This document shows positions 11,547 through 22,859 of a DNA stretch of 64,000 nucleotides, one piece after another. The DNA is from Linanthus parryae (Eukaryota; Streptophyta; Magnoliopsida; Ericales; Polemoniaceae), in assembly GCA_023055425.1 (NCBI GenBank), contig JALGPY010000003.1, forward strand, positions 19,961,001 to 20,025,000. The letters run 5' to 3'. The position numbers and the translations under genes were made by a program. Below the pieces are notes generated by a model that saw only the letters and a program-made list of their open reading frames with translations, was not told where the DNA came from and did no database searches. The first letter of the stretch is position 1. Every line of letters begins with the position of its first letter.

Positions 11547-13162
11547 TAAAAAGTGAAATTAAGTGGTAATTTAAGGTCGAAGCTATCAGAAGAAACTTAT
11601 TTGCAAATCATTGCAATCGGAATAAACTGAAGAACCTTGGCGGGACATCAATAACAATAAAGTAGGTGTAATGTTAATCATTTAGTGGTGATTTAATGTC
11701 AAAATAGTTAGAACAAACTGATAGTATATTTTGTCCATATGTATTTCTTAAGGACAAACCCAATTTTCATGAAAGAAAGTATAATCAAATTGTCCCATTA
11801 CAAGGAGGGAAATTCCTCACAATCATTGTGGACTCCACATGGATGGAACAATTTGCGACCTTTCCTAACATTTGATTGTGTTAATGGTGAGCCAACTTCT
11901 TTAAAAGTGAAACTAATTTTTATAAATTTACCAATGAAGAATATAAATATTAGTCTTAATTACACCATATCATTGCTTAAATGTTAGCTAACTGCTTACT
12001 CATCGCATCTAAATGTAAACTTTATGATGTGTTTGTTCAATTTTGATTATTAAGATTTATGTATATTTCCATAAGAAAATGATTACTTACTAAAGAAGTT
12101 GACACTAGTAATTATTTTTCTTAACACTAGTAATTTAAAATAATGCATTATGTAACATAGGTAGTGTCAACTGCTTTATTCTTAAAGACATTTTGTAGTC
12201 ATGCAATAATAAAAATATTTAAATAATTGAATCTACAAGTATACGAAAGACATTAGTGACTTTTGAAAAAATAATTCTCACCAGTCTGTCACACTAATTG
12301 GTCAATGCTAATTTTTCAACTATAAACTCAATGTTGGATGATTCTTTTTTTAGAAAAGTTGGATGATTCTTTTAAGATGGGTGGATTTAATTATATGAGG
12401 TTCAAATGCATTTTTATATTATTTCATGCTAATTTCCTCATATTTCTTTCCAACTAATTTTATCTTAATATCATAATAAGTTTAACAAATAATATAGGTA
12501 CATGGAGTCCAATAGTAATTATTCTTATTGTTTACAATGAAAATACTTCTAGAAATTCTTAGATATGCTTATTATTGTGTAGTTATAACATTTGATAACA
12601 TAAACCATGATATCGTGTTCAAATTAAAATTTATGTAAATAAATTTGTAAGAAATTTTTTCTAGGGAAAGAAATTTCATTTTTAAGACATATGTAGAATG
12701 AATTTGGTAATGTAACAATTCGAAGTAAGTTCACCTTCATGTGTGTAAATGACATTGGTGATTTGATGATAAATGTGTTTCTCTAAAACTAATTTTCTTT
12801 CAATTTTCATCTCATTTAGTTTTACGTTAAACAAGTTTCTTAGAATTTCTTATGGATCATAATTTTTTCAGAAGGAAGATGACAATCTTAGTCGGTACTT
12901 TAAGAGTAAGAATATAATACTTTCAGTTACGAACAATTCAAAAAAAAAAAAAGGAAAAGGATAACTTGAAATATTCTATATTAAAAACATGATTTGATTG
13001 CAACATTTTTTGGAAGAACTTTTTTAATGATATTGAACAAGTTTTTCTAAATTATAAACAAAGTTTCTTTTACATATTTTATATTTATAAACGTGACTTA
13101 ACTCCATGTCATGAAAGCTATTTATCCACTCGCCCCGCGCAAAGGCGCGGGGTCACGCCTAG
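11547..13162 (+). mobile_element. Helitron B (plus orientation)
   Basis: The 3' end has a perfect 8-bp stem CCCCGCGC / GCGCGGGG (13133-13140 and 13145-13152) with loop AAAG, then TCACGCCTAG ending at 13162, followed by T. Its sequence is the inverted relative of Helitron A (12130-12430 versus 10780-11100) and of Helitron C (11640-11990 versus 13790-14125). The 5' end is not defined; the left coordinate is taken from the Helitron A boundary. No coding capacity is recognised. Confidence 0.65.
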
Positions 13163-14345
13163 TGAAATTTAAATACATAAAGTGGCATTTCATGGTTGCA
13201 TGTCAAGTTTTTATTCATCAAATCAAAAAAATTATGTCAATTGGGAAGACAAATAACATATGGACAGTGAGCTCTCATCTCCTAGCTTTTAAATTGCACA
13301 TCTTCAGATATACATAATTTAGATATTCAAATAGAATAATTATTTATCAGCTCTTATCTTTTCTAAAACTTAGAATTTATTTTTATAATTGTGCATATTT
13401 TGTGTTTAGTAATCTAGAGCATTGACTTGCTATTCTTCATGTTTAAAACAACGGTTTTCATATTCTCTATATGTGAACCCTTTGTTCTTTACTGTAGTAA
13501 TGAAACAAAAATGCATATGTTTCTTCAAAAGAAAGCATAGATCATGAAATAAATAAATCTTTTTTAAATGTTCTCTTCCATTTCTTTTAATTTTCCTTAA
13601 GTAGTTGTTCGAAAAACATAACATAGTTATGTTTAGAAAAATAGTTATTTGTGTCAACTGGTTTACTAAGTTCTTTTAAGTAATCAATTTCTTATTTATT
13701 CAAAACATACTTCAATTTTGAATCAAAATCGAAGAAATACATCATAAAAACTTAAATTGAGATGCGCTGACTGAGCCTTTGGTTAAAGTTTAAGCAATAA
13801 TATGGTGTAATTTAAGACTAATATTTTTGCGCTTCATTCATAAATTTGCAAAAGATAGTTTGTCACATAAAGAAGTTGGATTATCACTAATATAATCAAA
13901 GGATAAGACAAGGTGTAGATTGTTCTATCCCCGTGTAATCCACAATATTTGTGATCAATGTCCCTCCTTGTAATGGAACTATTTGACAACACTTTCTTCC
14001 ATGAAAACTGAGTTTGTCCTTAAAAAATACGGATGGAAAAAATATACTATCAATTTGTTTCACTTATTTTGACATTAAATCACCACTAAAAAGTTAACAT
14101 TACACCTACTTTATTGGTATTGTCGTTATCCCGCACCATGGCGCAAGACTGTTATATTTGTTTTTGAGAAAATCATTTTGTATGTGTTATAATGTCACTT
14201 AATAGTGTAAACAAACTTTAAAACTAATGGCGCAAGCAAATTGTTTTCATAAGTAACATGTATCTTGTAACTTAGATTATGCATGTACTTTTTACTTGAA
14301 ACAAGTCGTTATCCCCCGCTATGGCGGGTGCTATTATTTTTGTGA
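13163..14345 (-). mobile_element. Helitron C fragment (minus orientation)
   Basis: 13290-13640 is a direct, diverged copy of 10430-10760 in Helitron A, and 13790-14125 is an inverted copy of 11640-11990 in Helitron B. Two terminal-like GC stems embedded in CGTTATCCC lie at about 14128-14160 and 14308-14335. They look like 3' ends of the same kind of element, but the expected CTRR is degenerate (CTTG). Boundaries are uncertain. Confidence 0.5.
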
Positions 14346-15189
14346 ATATTTGTAAGATTTTCAGTTAGTATAGGTGCATTCACGAAATTCAAGTAATGAT
14401 ATTAGAAATTATTGCTATCGGTAAAATATGAGATGGAGCTAAAATGTTTCCTCTAAGAGATGTGCAGGTTGCATCCTTCTCTCAATCCTTTTTTATCACC
14501 CTTCTCTTTACTTTTATGAGCTAGCACGATCGAAGAGTTATGTATTCAATAGACAATGATGTTCCTCGTAATATTAAACACTTGATCAAGTATCTGTTTA
14601 TGATTTACCGTCTTATAACATCTCTTCCATACGATATAAGGTTTGCTAGATCTCTACGTTGAAACCATCTTATTAAATATCAAGATCACTCATAATGAAT
14701 TAAAATATTTTGCTTGCTATGAACCACTCACAATTTTTTAAGACTTAATTATTATTACAACCTAAATCAGCCCATTTAAATTTTGAAGCATGTTTTCCAG
14801 TATTATTTTTGTCATCACATATTATAGTTGAATTCTAAATATTAGTTTTAGCAAGTAATCATGTATCGCGTCACCAAATTATCCTCCATGCCTAACATTG
14901 TTTGTGTTTTATCTTTTATTTGTAGTTCCATATCTTCAAAAGAACTCAAGTTTAATAGCATAATCTTTGTGTGAAAAAAGGTTTTAAGGTACATCCAAAA
15001 GCATATCACAAAGTCTTAAAGACAATAATATTCTGAATCTATCTTCTAGACAGGGAAAGCATGGTATCACTGCATGCCTTTGGCCAAGTTTCTAGGTCGT
15101 ATAATGGTCTTATAGTTCCAATCTATAGCATGACACACACAAAAAAAGTTTTCTCCCAAATAAAAACACAAAACAAAGTTGAAGTGCCC
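14346..15189. other. AT-rich spacer
   Basis: No gene, repeat pair or terminus is recognisable. It may be old transposon debris. Confidence 0.5.
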
Positions 15190-15683
15190 TTTGCTTAGAC
15201 AAAAAAATTGAAATTTTCATATCATTCGCGCCTTGCGAACCTTGAAAGAACGACAAAACAGACAAGTTTACGTGGTTTGCTAGCTCAAATCAAGCTAACT
15301 ACGTCCACGGCCAAAAGAGACCTTTATTTATCAAGAGGAACGATCATAATACAGTGCATACACGTCTAAGACACTTAGGGAACCTTTTAAAATGCTTAGA
15401 ACCGACATAAGACCGTCCTAGAGGGATTATGAAACGTTTCTAAAATGCCAGACCTCGACCCAGGTCCTGTTGGACCTACCCCAGGTCATGTGGGACCTCC
15501 CAGAGCCTGTGCGACCTCAGGACCTCCACGTCGTGCGACCTCTTGGTCTAGGTCGTGCGACCTCTGCAACTTTCCGGATGTTTCAGCTTTCGTCCTCCTT
15601 GTTCCTTTGCTCACCCTTTATGTTCCTTTGGTTTCCGTTGATGCTCCAAAGTGATTCTCCAACATTCAAGACATATTCTAACA
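15190..15683 (-). repeat. Copia-2 LTR (minus orientation)
   Basis: On the minus strand a purine-rich stretch (AATGTGGAGATT, 15684-15695) is followed at 15683 by TGTTAGAATATGTC, a typical copia LTR start. Downstream is a GC-rich patch (15450-15560) with repeated GTGCGACCTC units. The LTR end is not fixed; 15190 is an estimate. Confidence 0.5.
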
Positions 15684-15949
15684 AATCTCCACATTGACTT
15701 GAATTCTCTCACCCAGCAACAACAACTCATCTTCCCGCATATAAAGATTGCCTCCTCCGCACCCACTGTCTCTCGTAATAGAGACTCACTGAACCCCCAC
15801 CGGATCCGACATGCCCCAAAGGACCTAACTAGATCAAGATGTTGAGAAATACCAAGTGTAGATCGGGCTTTCTAGATAGACAGATCACATCCACGTGGCA
15901 ATCATCCAACGCACCTAGCTGTGCTCCACATACACAGGATCACCACCCG
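15684..15949 (-). pseudogene. Copia-2 last internal segment before its LTR
   Basis: This segment lies between the LTR start at 15683 and the inserted LTR element at 15950. It should be the continuation of the RNase H tail seen at 17647-17812. It carries no intact frame; it is assigned from its position and the adjacent purine tract. Confidence 0.4.
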
Positions 15950-16469
15950 TGCTGATCCACGTGGGGGCTGCGAGACAGGGCCCACGCATACCACCACACG
16001 GGACTTGTAGGGACTTAATGGTTTGGAGGCTCGAGTAAGTCTTGTCGCGCGTGAGCGATAACCAAACCCGCGCGCGACCTTTAGTAAATGGTTTGAGATA
16101 TTTATGGCACGAGCTCCATAAACCCGGTCAACCTCATAACGGTTCCGGTATACGCGGACGAAGTGCGTAACGGTCCCTATATATGCGGATGAACGTGCCG
16201 TTGTGGTTAATGTAATTAAGCCGCCATTTATGGGTGCATTAACCCACTACAACGGTCATATCCTCCACTATATATAGGATCGTTAACCCTTCCTTACACA
16301 AGACTAATCACCTAAGTTACGCGGAAGCTCTGCCAAAACTCTGTCTCTCTCTCATACAACTACTATTGTCTTACTCTCTCCCTACTCACAACCCTACCTC
16401 TCCTGTGTTTCTCTTATCCCCTGTTCTTGGTGTACATTGAATCTCCCTCAAAGGATTCCCCGGTACACA
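15950..16469 (+). repeat. Left LTR of the short LTR element
   Basis: It starts TGCTGATCCACGTGG and ends CGGTACACA. It contains a TATA-like CACTATATATAGG near 16266-16278 and a CT-rich leader, a usual LTR promoter layout. The partner is at 17125-17646. Confidence 0.85.
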
Positions 16470-16509
16470 TTTGGTGAACCCGACGTGAAACTTACCATTG
16501 CAAGCAACC

Positions 16510-17093
16510 ATGTCTCACGATGAGGATGTCAGCAACAGATCTCCCTCCACCGAGACGACCTCAGGAGAGGAAACTCGCAACAATTCCACGGAAACCGACG
16601 GCACTCCAACCTTGGAGACATTGAATGCCACTATCCAGAACCAGGCGAAAGCTCTTCAGGCTAAATCCGCACAAATGGCTCAGATAATGGCCATCTAGGG
16701 AACTCTTGCCCCGAATTCGGCACCGGGAGCTGCTGCCTCTCAAGGAGGAGGAACCTCTACCACTCAGGGAACAGAGGTAATACCTATACTGCCAAACCCT
16801 AATTTGCAAAGTCCACCAGCAATGGTGCAGCCACCTTCTATTCAGGGACAAACAATCCAAATATCGTCCCTTGTCACACATATTCTCCAACCTCCAGCTA
16901 TTCCCTCCAATATTTCTTCGCAATATCCCTTGCCTTCTCCACCAGTAACCATAAGCAATGTGTCTTACACCCCTATCCCAACCGCTGTATATGTGTCTCC
17001 GCTGGCTGCAACCCTTCCTCCTGCTGTGGGAGAGAGTGCACCAGCAAGAGCCGAAGGACAAAGAAGTAGCCATGATCGCGATCATGGACCTTG
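16510..17093 (+). pseudogene. Gag-like remnant of the short LTR element
   Basis: An ATG at 16510 opens 62 codons rich in Ser, Thr and Glu, ending in a heptad-like segment (LNATIQNQAKALQAKSAQMA) and a TAG at 16696. Downstream frames are Pro/Ser/Thr-rich up to about 17093. This looks like the N-terminal edge of a Gypsy-type gag; the family is inferred from general character only. Confidence 0.4.
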
Positions 17094-17124
17094 AAGAGAT
17101 TGCGGAAGATGGTCTGACCATCAT

Positions 17125-17646
17125 TGCTGATCCACGTGGGGGCTGCGAGACAGGGCCCACGCATACCACCACACGGGACTTGTAGGAACTTAGTGGTTTG
17201 GAGGCTCGAGTAAGTCTTGTCGCGCGTGAGCGACAACCAAACCAGCGCGCGACCTTTAGTAAATGCTTTGAGATATTTATGGCACGAGCTCCATAAACCC
17301 GGTCAACCTCATAACGGTTCCGGTATACGCGGACGAAGTGCGTAACGGTCCCTATATATGCGGACGAACGTGCCGTTGTGGTTAAGGTAATTAAGCCGTC
17401 ATTTATGGGTGCATTAACCCACTACAAAGGTCATATCCTCCACTATATATAGGATCGTTAACCCTTCCTTACACAAGACTAATCACCTGAGTTACACGGA
17501 AGCTCTGCCACAACTCTGTCTCTCTCTCTCATACAACTACTGTTGTCTTACTCTCTCCCTACTAACAACCCTACCTCTCCTGTGTTTCTCTTATCCCCTG
17601 TTCTTGGTGTACATTGAATCTCCCTCAAAGGATTCTCCCGTACACA
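17125..17646 (+). repeat. Right LTR of the short LTR element
   Basis: It is a near-identical direct copy of 15950-16469, starting TGCTGATCCACG and ending CCCGTACACA. The upstream bases are not a good polypurine tract. Confidence 0.85.
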
Positions 17647-17812
17647 CCAGGCAATACTGAAATTTGCTCTCTGGAACTGGCTTAGTGAATATGTCCGCGG
17701 TGTTGTCACCAATAAACTGAAGAATAAATCTTTGATGGAAGAAATTGGCAGAAGAAGCAGCATGTGCCACATGTGGTTCACCCAGCATGTGCCACATATG
17801 TTGAAACCCAAT
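17647..17812 (-). pseudogene. Copia-2 RNase H C-terminal fragment
   Basis: The minus strand encodes FIGDNTADIFTKPVPESKFQ at about 17665-17725, the conserved end of copia RNase H where the DIFTK motif closes the polyprotein. It is cut off by the LTR element ending at 17646. The part at 17740-17812 carries a doubled CATGTGGCACATGCTG motif and is not coding. Confidence 0.7.
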
Positions 17813-17828
17813 GTGAGATTTTCAACAT

Positions 17829-17857
17829 ATTGGGAATATGCATTAAGTAATTAAGCC
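17829..17857. repeat. Solo end similar to the MULE-1 terminus
   Basis: GGGAATATGCATTAAGTAAT followed by TAAGCC closely resembles the right end of MULE-1 at 9820-9844 (GGGGGTATGCACTAAG...). No partner TIR is visible nearby, so it is a remnant. Confidence 0.45.
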
Positions 17858-18297
17858 AACCCTAAAACCAATACAACGGTTCAAAATCTGCACCCTTTCG
17901 CATATATACAACTCTTCTTTACATTTGGAAAATTGTTTTATCTCTCTACCTTGCTCATCTCACTCTCTGTTGGATCTCCTAAACCCTAACTGGGTTTTTC
18001 ATCTAGTACATCAAACACTTTCCAGCGCATCAGTTCAAATGGGGAAATGAACCCAGTACTTGGTTCGTTTTTCTTCCTCGGAAGGCATACTTTTTTTTTG
18101 GTACATTGGACCTCGTAAGACATACAAGTTACCTCTAAAATGACTTAGATCACGATATATTCTTCGGTATTAGAAAGAAATACAAAATTCTTCCTTTCGT
18201 GACGGCTAGAACGATAAACTCATTTTCAAATATTTCGACCGAAAAAAATGCTTGTTCCACAGCAGTTGGCTATATCTTTGGAATTTTTCGTCATTTC
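17858..18297. other. Spacer
   Basis: No recognisable gene or element. Near 18267 and 18347 a short direct repeat begins GGCTATATCTTTGGAATTTT. Confidence 0.4.
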
Positions 18298-18478
18298 TAG
18301 AACTAGAAAGATGTCTTCAAATTTTTCGTCATTGTTTTAATTTTGGCTATATCTTTGGAATTTTTTTTCATTTCCGGATAATTGAATTAGTAACTTTCCT
18401 CATAATTTAGTGTACTCAAAATCATATAGATCGCCAACAACACTACACCAGAAATTTGAAGACATCTTTCTAGTTCTA
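18298..18478. repeat. Perfect 27-bp inverted repeat around a CACTA-like terminus
   Basis: 18298-18324 (TAGAACTAGAAAGATG...) and 18452-18478 are exact reverse complements. Immediately before the right arm, 18441-18452 reads CACTACACCAGA, a typical CACTA-transposon end. No matching TGTAGTG end was found nearby, so this may be a truncated CACTA terminus. Confidence 0.5.
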
Positions 18479-20113
18479 CTGGCTAGCTAGAACCAGTGGT
18501 AACTAACAAAGTAGTGCTCATCTAGAAGCCAAGTAGGATGAAAGTGCACGAAACTAAAATCTATAAAATTAATTCATTTACAAAAGGATTTGCCACCGTT
18601 CTCTGTCATCAATTAAGTACGAGTCAAATTATTTGTTCCCCTCCTTATGGAGAACCAAAATTTAGCCGAATTTTAGTTTCCTCCAAAACAAAATATAAAT
18701 AGTAAAATATGAAGAAATTTTCAGTCGACTAATTTGGCGATTGTCACCTTATTTTTTCAGTCCTTGAAATAAATGATTGATGAATTCTTCGTCGTCTCAA
18801 TCGGCTTATTTTTTTTGCATGACCGTTTTCTATTCACAATACAAACATATCATAATGTTTTTCAATAACGAAATAACGACGAGCGTAAAATTTGTCGATA
18901 TCATACCTAACACGACTGAAAATGACTTGCCATTCAAAAACTAGTCGTAACAAGTCACAATTGGTGTGGTGAAGATAGCCCTTGAAAAAATTTGAGAGTT
19001 AATGTTTCGTGAGAGAGTTCAGGACCTTAGTCGTTCCTGATTAACTTAAGTGAGTCAACTTAAGTCTTACAATGAATAATTACTTCGAAGTTATGTAATT
19101 GGAAAATATAACAGCCAATTCGTTACAAATTACTCGTGACAAGTACGAGAAAACCGAAGTTATAAATTGGTCCCTGATAAAATCTTCTCAAGTTGTCAAT
19201 TCAGCTTTAGCCTTTTATGGGGATTATCGAAATAATCTCCGTTGAAAACACGTGTTTTGGTCATTTTACTAGAATAAAACACTCACAATTACTAATTAAC
19301 TGCTTTCCACAGTCGAAGGATTTAAGTTTCTTCAATTTGGAATGACGATAATAAAATGCGGCCGATAATGAAGATATATCTACACTGAGTGCTACATTTT
19401 GTTGGTAATTTTAGTGTCATCGGTCATTTTGTGTAATTGGATTTACTACGACCAAATTATACATTGGCGTATACATTGTACACATTAGGAGGTGTAGAGT
19501 ACACGCATGTACACGAATATACTAATGTCTTGGACCACGAACTCCCGGACGACTGCGGGGTCCGGGTGCAGCGCCCCCGGTGGGGTCCAAGGGGCAACGC
19601 CTCAGATTTTATTTATTCAGAAAAACGTCTCTGTTTTTATTTCGTTGGAAAATAAAGGACTGAAATCTGGCGGTTATAACCGTCACGATTAACCGCCTTT
19701 TCTCCTTCATTAAGTTAGCATTTTGATCGAATGAAGAAACATAGAGGAAATCCATAGAAAATCATATTAGTTCTTGAATCTCTGTTTAATCCGATTATTG
19801 ATTTCGTGTATACCACCAAAATACTCTAATCTGAAAGTGATCCACACGACTCAGAGATTATCCATGCATTTTGATTCCGATATATACAACAACAATTCCT
19901 ACACCTTTTTGAGACCCCCAAATAATTAAACATTCCTTAGGACGGATCTTACTAGGTTGGTTTTATAACCTTCAGAAGACAATATTTCCAAGACATACAG
20001 GAAGGTTGGGATATAAAAGGAAATGCAATAGTGCAATGTCTGCCTATAATAATCCTAGAAAAGTAAGGTCGAAAAATTAAGTAAAAATTAATAGATAATT
20101 TTGATTAAAAAAA
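18479..20113. other. Spacer with an LTR-like GC-rich patch
   Basis: No intact gene. 19540-19600 is GC-rich (GCGCCCCCGGTGGGGTCC) and, with the flanking 19440-19900, has the look of an old LTR. No partner copy is in the window. Confidence 0.35.
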
Positions 20114-20163
20114 ATGATAATTTATCCATTCAATCATTTTAGAAAAAGAGTTTATCTTTTCTC

Positions 20164-20200
20164 AAAAAAAAAAAAAAAAAAAAAAAAAAGAAGAAGAAGA
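20164..20200. repeat. Poly-A tract followed by (GAA)n
   Basis: About 26 A residues, then GAAGAAGAAGA, lie immediately downstream of the UGT-2 stop codon and would be a poly-U tract in its 3' untranslated region. Confidence 0.9.
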
Positions 20201-20202
20201 GT

Positions 20203-21736
20203 TTATCTCGCCAGGAATTCCAGTTTCTTCACCAATTTGTCAAAAGCCAAGCAGGATGAACCATTTGGAATAGCGGTCGCTTCTTCTGCCAGTTTCTTCC
20301 ACTCCAGAGCTTTCATCTTTAATTTCATGCCCTCGTCTCCTCCCATAAGTTCTCTAACAAGTTTCTCGACATTGTCTCTACTAACACGATCTCCATCAAC
20401 CTCCAATCCTGTATTCCACTCTGAGCAAATGTATTTGCAATTCGTTGGTTGATCACTTTTGAAAGGCCAACAAATCATCGCCATTCCTGCAGAGAGACTC
20501 TCAATCGTTGAGTTCCACCCACAGTGTGTGAAGAATCCACCCACAGATGGGTGGTTCAAGACTTGCTCTTGAGGACACCAGCTTGCAATTAGACCCCTTT
20601 CTTTAATTTCCTCTTCAAATTCTGGAGGCAAGACAGCGGACTCGCCCATAACAAGATCAGGCCTAACTATCCACAAGAATTTGAAGCCGCTATTAGCAAG
20701 TCCCCATCCGATTTCTATCAGTTGTTGGCTTGTTATGTGTACAACGCTACCAAAATTCACGTAAATGACAGAGCCTGGCTCTTTAGAATCTAACCATCCA
20801 ATACATTCTGACTCTTCTTTCCACATGTTAAATCCGATAGAGTTAGAGTCACTTTCTTGTTGCGGTGTTACTTGGCTTGTAAGTAACTGAAGAGGGCCTA
20901 TTGTATGCAGATCCGGCAACATTGGTGAAAGAGCATCTAGAACATCCTTCTCCAAGTCATAAAATGTGTGAATGATGTGCGCTGAAGCATCGGCAGACGT
21001 TCTAATTGATTCCATTGCGAAGTAAAATGCAATATCATTTGGATCCGTGGTCCGAAAACCGGTTGGGAGATCCTTCAAACGGATATTTTTCATCCCCGGG
21101 ATCCAGTCTATGACCGTATCCAAATATCCATTATTCAGATAGCTTTCATCTGCAACCAAGAATTATAAATATTTCGGTCAAACTAAACATTTTAGTGCTA
21201 AGAAAAATGTACTCTTTTAAGATGATATTTTTTTAACCTTTGAGTGGTGTGAGCCCTTTCTGGACTAAAGCAGGATACTGAAGAAAGCCCATGAGACTAC
21301 AAGCTGAGATGGTCCAGAAGCGTAAGACAGCGATTTTCAATGACTGAGGCGGTGGAACGGTGAACGGCATGAAACCATCGGAGATAATAGAAGTAACAGG
21401 AGGAATTCCATTAGTTTTTTCTAAATTTTGAAGGAGATTTATGAACGGGGTTGGACCAATTTGTTGAAGGGATGCAACAAGTGCACGGCCCTCTCTGTGG
21501 GCATTAGCATCCGAAGGTGGTAGGCCGTCTGGGATTGTCTTGAAATTGAAGTTGGGCTTGCCATCTAGAGAATGAAGGCCTCTGGCTCTGAGTATGCAGT
21601 TGTGGTTGTGCTCGGTGTTCACAAAGGTTATGTAAAACCCTCTACTGTGGAGCAACTTTGCGAGTTTCATCATTGCTCCAATGTGGCTTTGAGCCGGGAA
21701 TGGGATACAAACAATGTGTGGTGTATAGACCGCCAT
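20203..21736 (-). CDS. UGT-2: family-1 UDP-glycosyltransferase, UGT85-like
   Basis: Exons 21736-21238 and 21149-20203 join into 481 residues. The 88-bp intron has donor AAAG|GTTAAA and acceptor TTGCAG|AT, at the same site and phase as in UGT-1 (a split Asp codon). Catalytic His18 lies in FPAQSH and its partner Asp120 in ISDGFMPF. The PSPG box spans about Trp357 to Gln400 with HCGWNS intact; its last residues are KSDQ, where UGT-1 has FADQ. The closing Asp-Gln supports UDP-glucose use. The protein is full length with no visible lesion and no signal peptide, so a soluble cytosolic glucosyltransferase is expected. The acceptor is unknown. Orientation, motifs and intron show common ancestry with UGT-1, now about 12 kb apart through transposon insertions. 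Confidence 0.93.
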
Positions 21737-21810
21737 CGTCGAATGCAGAAGAAATTAGGGCAGTTTCTGGTGATAAAGAAATGTTTGCCTCATACAGAGA
21801 AGATTGGAGC

Positions 21811-21818
21811 TTTTATAG
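21811..21818 (-). promoter_or_regulatory. Likely TATA box of UGT-2
   Basis: The minus strand reads CTATAAAA about 75-83 bp upstream of the UGT-2 start codon at 21736, a consensus TATA box at a normal distance. Confidence 0.6.
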
Positions 21819-22299
21819 TGAAGAATGAGAATTCCATATTGCTCAGTCTATCTTTTCAAGTTCAATGTTTTATGTCTGTCATTTTCGATACCAAAACAGG
21901 AAAGTACTGAATTTCCAATTTCCGTATTGTAGCGCCATTTGTCATTTGTTTATCTTTTGGGCTTGACATCTGCTATGCCAATTCGGCCTCACATCTAATT
22001 GTTACCAAGTACAGTGTTGTTGTTGTAGATTTCGTTGTCGATTTTTTTTTTTTTTGAAATATCCAAGTACAATGGTTTAAGTAAATGTAAATTGCCACAA
22101 CACATGTGAATTAATTAATTCCTTAATTTTTCCCTCAAAAAATTAATTCCTTAATTTGTCTAATTTATAAAGGATTTGGATCCGATGCAGTCTGTGCTTT
22201 TCTCCGGCCCAACAGTTAATTGGACTTGGCATTTGTTAATTAACTTTTAGTCGGGTGTTAACATGTGTAACGTTTATTTAGAATTCTAACCAATAAAAA
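21819..22299. other. UGT-2 upstream region
   Basis: AT-rich sequence that presumably includes the UGT-2 promoter. It has a poly-T run near 22044 and a short AATTAATTCCTTAATTT duplication at about 22112-22156. No gene is seen. Confidence 0.5.
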
Positions 22300-22815
22300 A
22301 ATTTAAATTGTCAACGTATCAAAGTAAATATATTACATGTCTAATGACTCATCACGTACTTTCAAATTAGTAATTAACAATTAATTTTGTAACTTGCCCA
22401 ATTAATAACAATCACTATTTAGTCATTTGAATATATGAGTTACAAAATCATCACTAATTCAACTCATGTGAATAGCTTATATAATAACACTTTTTTTTAC
22501 ATATACTTCTTAATTTATAAAATGCATTCATTGTTGCATAAGCTACACACACATATATCTTATTTATTAAAATTTGAAACATATCAAAGCAAATATATTA
22601 CATGTCAAATGACTAGTCATGCAACTTTCACATTAATTGTTACAAATTAATTCTTTACCTTGCCGAATTAATAGCCACCACTAATTAGTCGTTTGATTAT
22701 ACGAGTTATAAAATCCTCACTAATTCAATTTATGTGAATAGTTAATATATTAATTTTTTTCTTATGTATACTTTTTATTTATAAAATGCATACTTAGTTG
22801 TGTATGCAATATTCA
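22300..22815. repeat. Two-copy tandem repeat of about 265 bp
   Basis: Copies at about 22300-22564 and 22565-22815 share blocks such as ATATTACATGTC, ATGTGAATAG and TTTATAAAATGCAT with the same spacing and many substitutions. It is an old local duplication with no coding capacity. Confidence 0.75.
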
Positions 22816-22859
22816 CACACACACAAACATATTGATAGTTCAATTACTTTGAATGAAGG

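Larger units (their letters stand above)
15950..17646 (+). mobile_element. Short non-autonomous LTR retrotransposon (LARD/TRIM-like)
   Basis: Two direct repeats of 520 and 522 bp, each running from TG to CA, flank about 655 bp of internal sequence. The first internal bases, TTTGGTGAACCCGACG, are a candidate tRNA primer site. The LTRs differ at roughly 16 positions (about 3%), so the insertion is moderately old. No protease, integrase or reverse transcriptase is present. The flanking 5-mers (ACCCG and CCAGG) do not match, so no TSD is visible. It lies within the minus-strand Copia-2 remnant. Confidence 0.85.
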
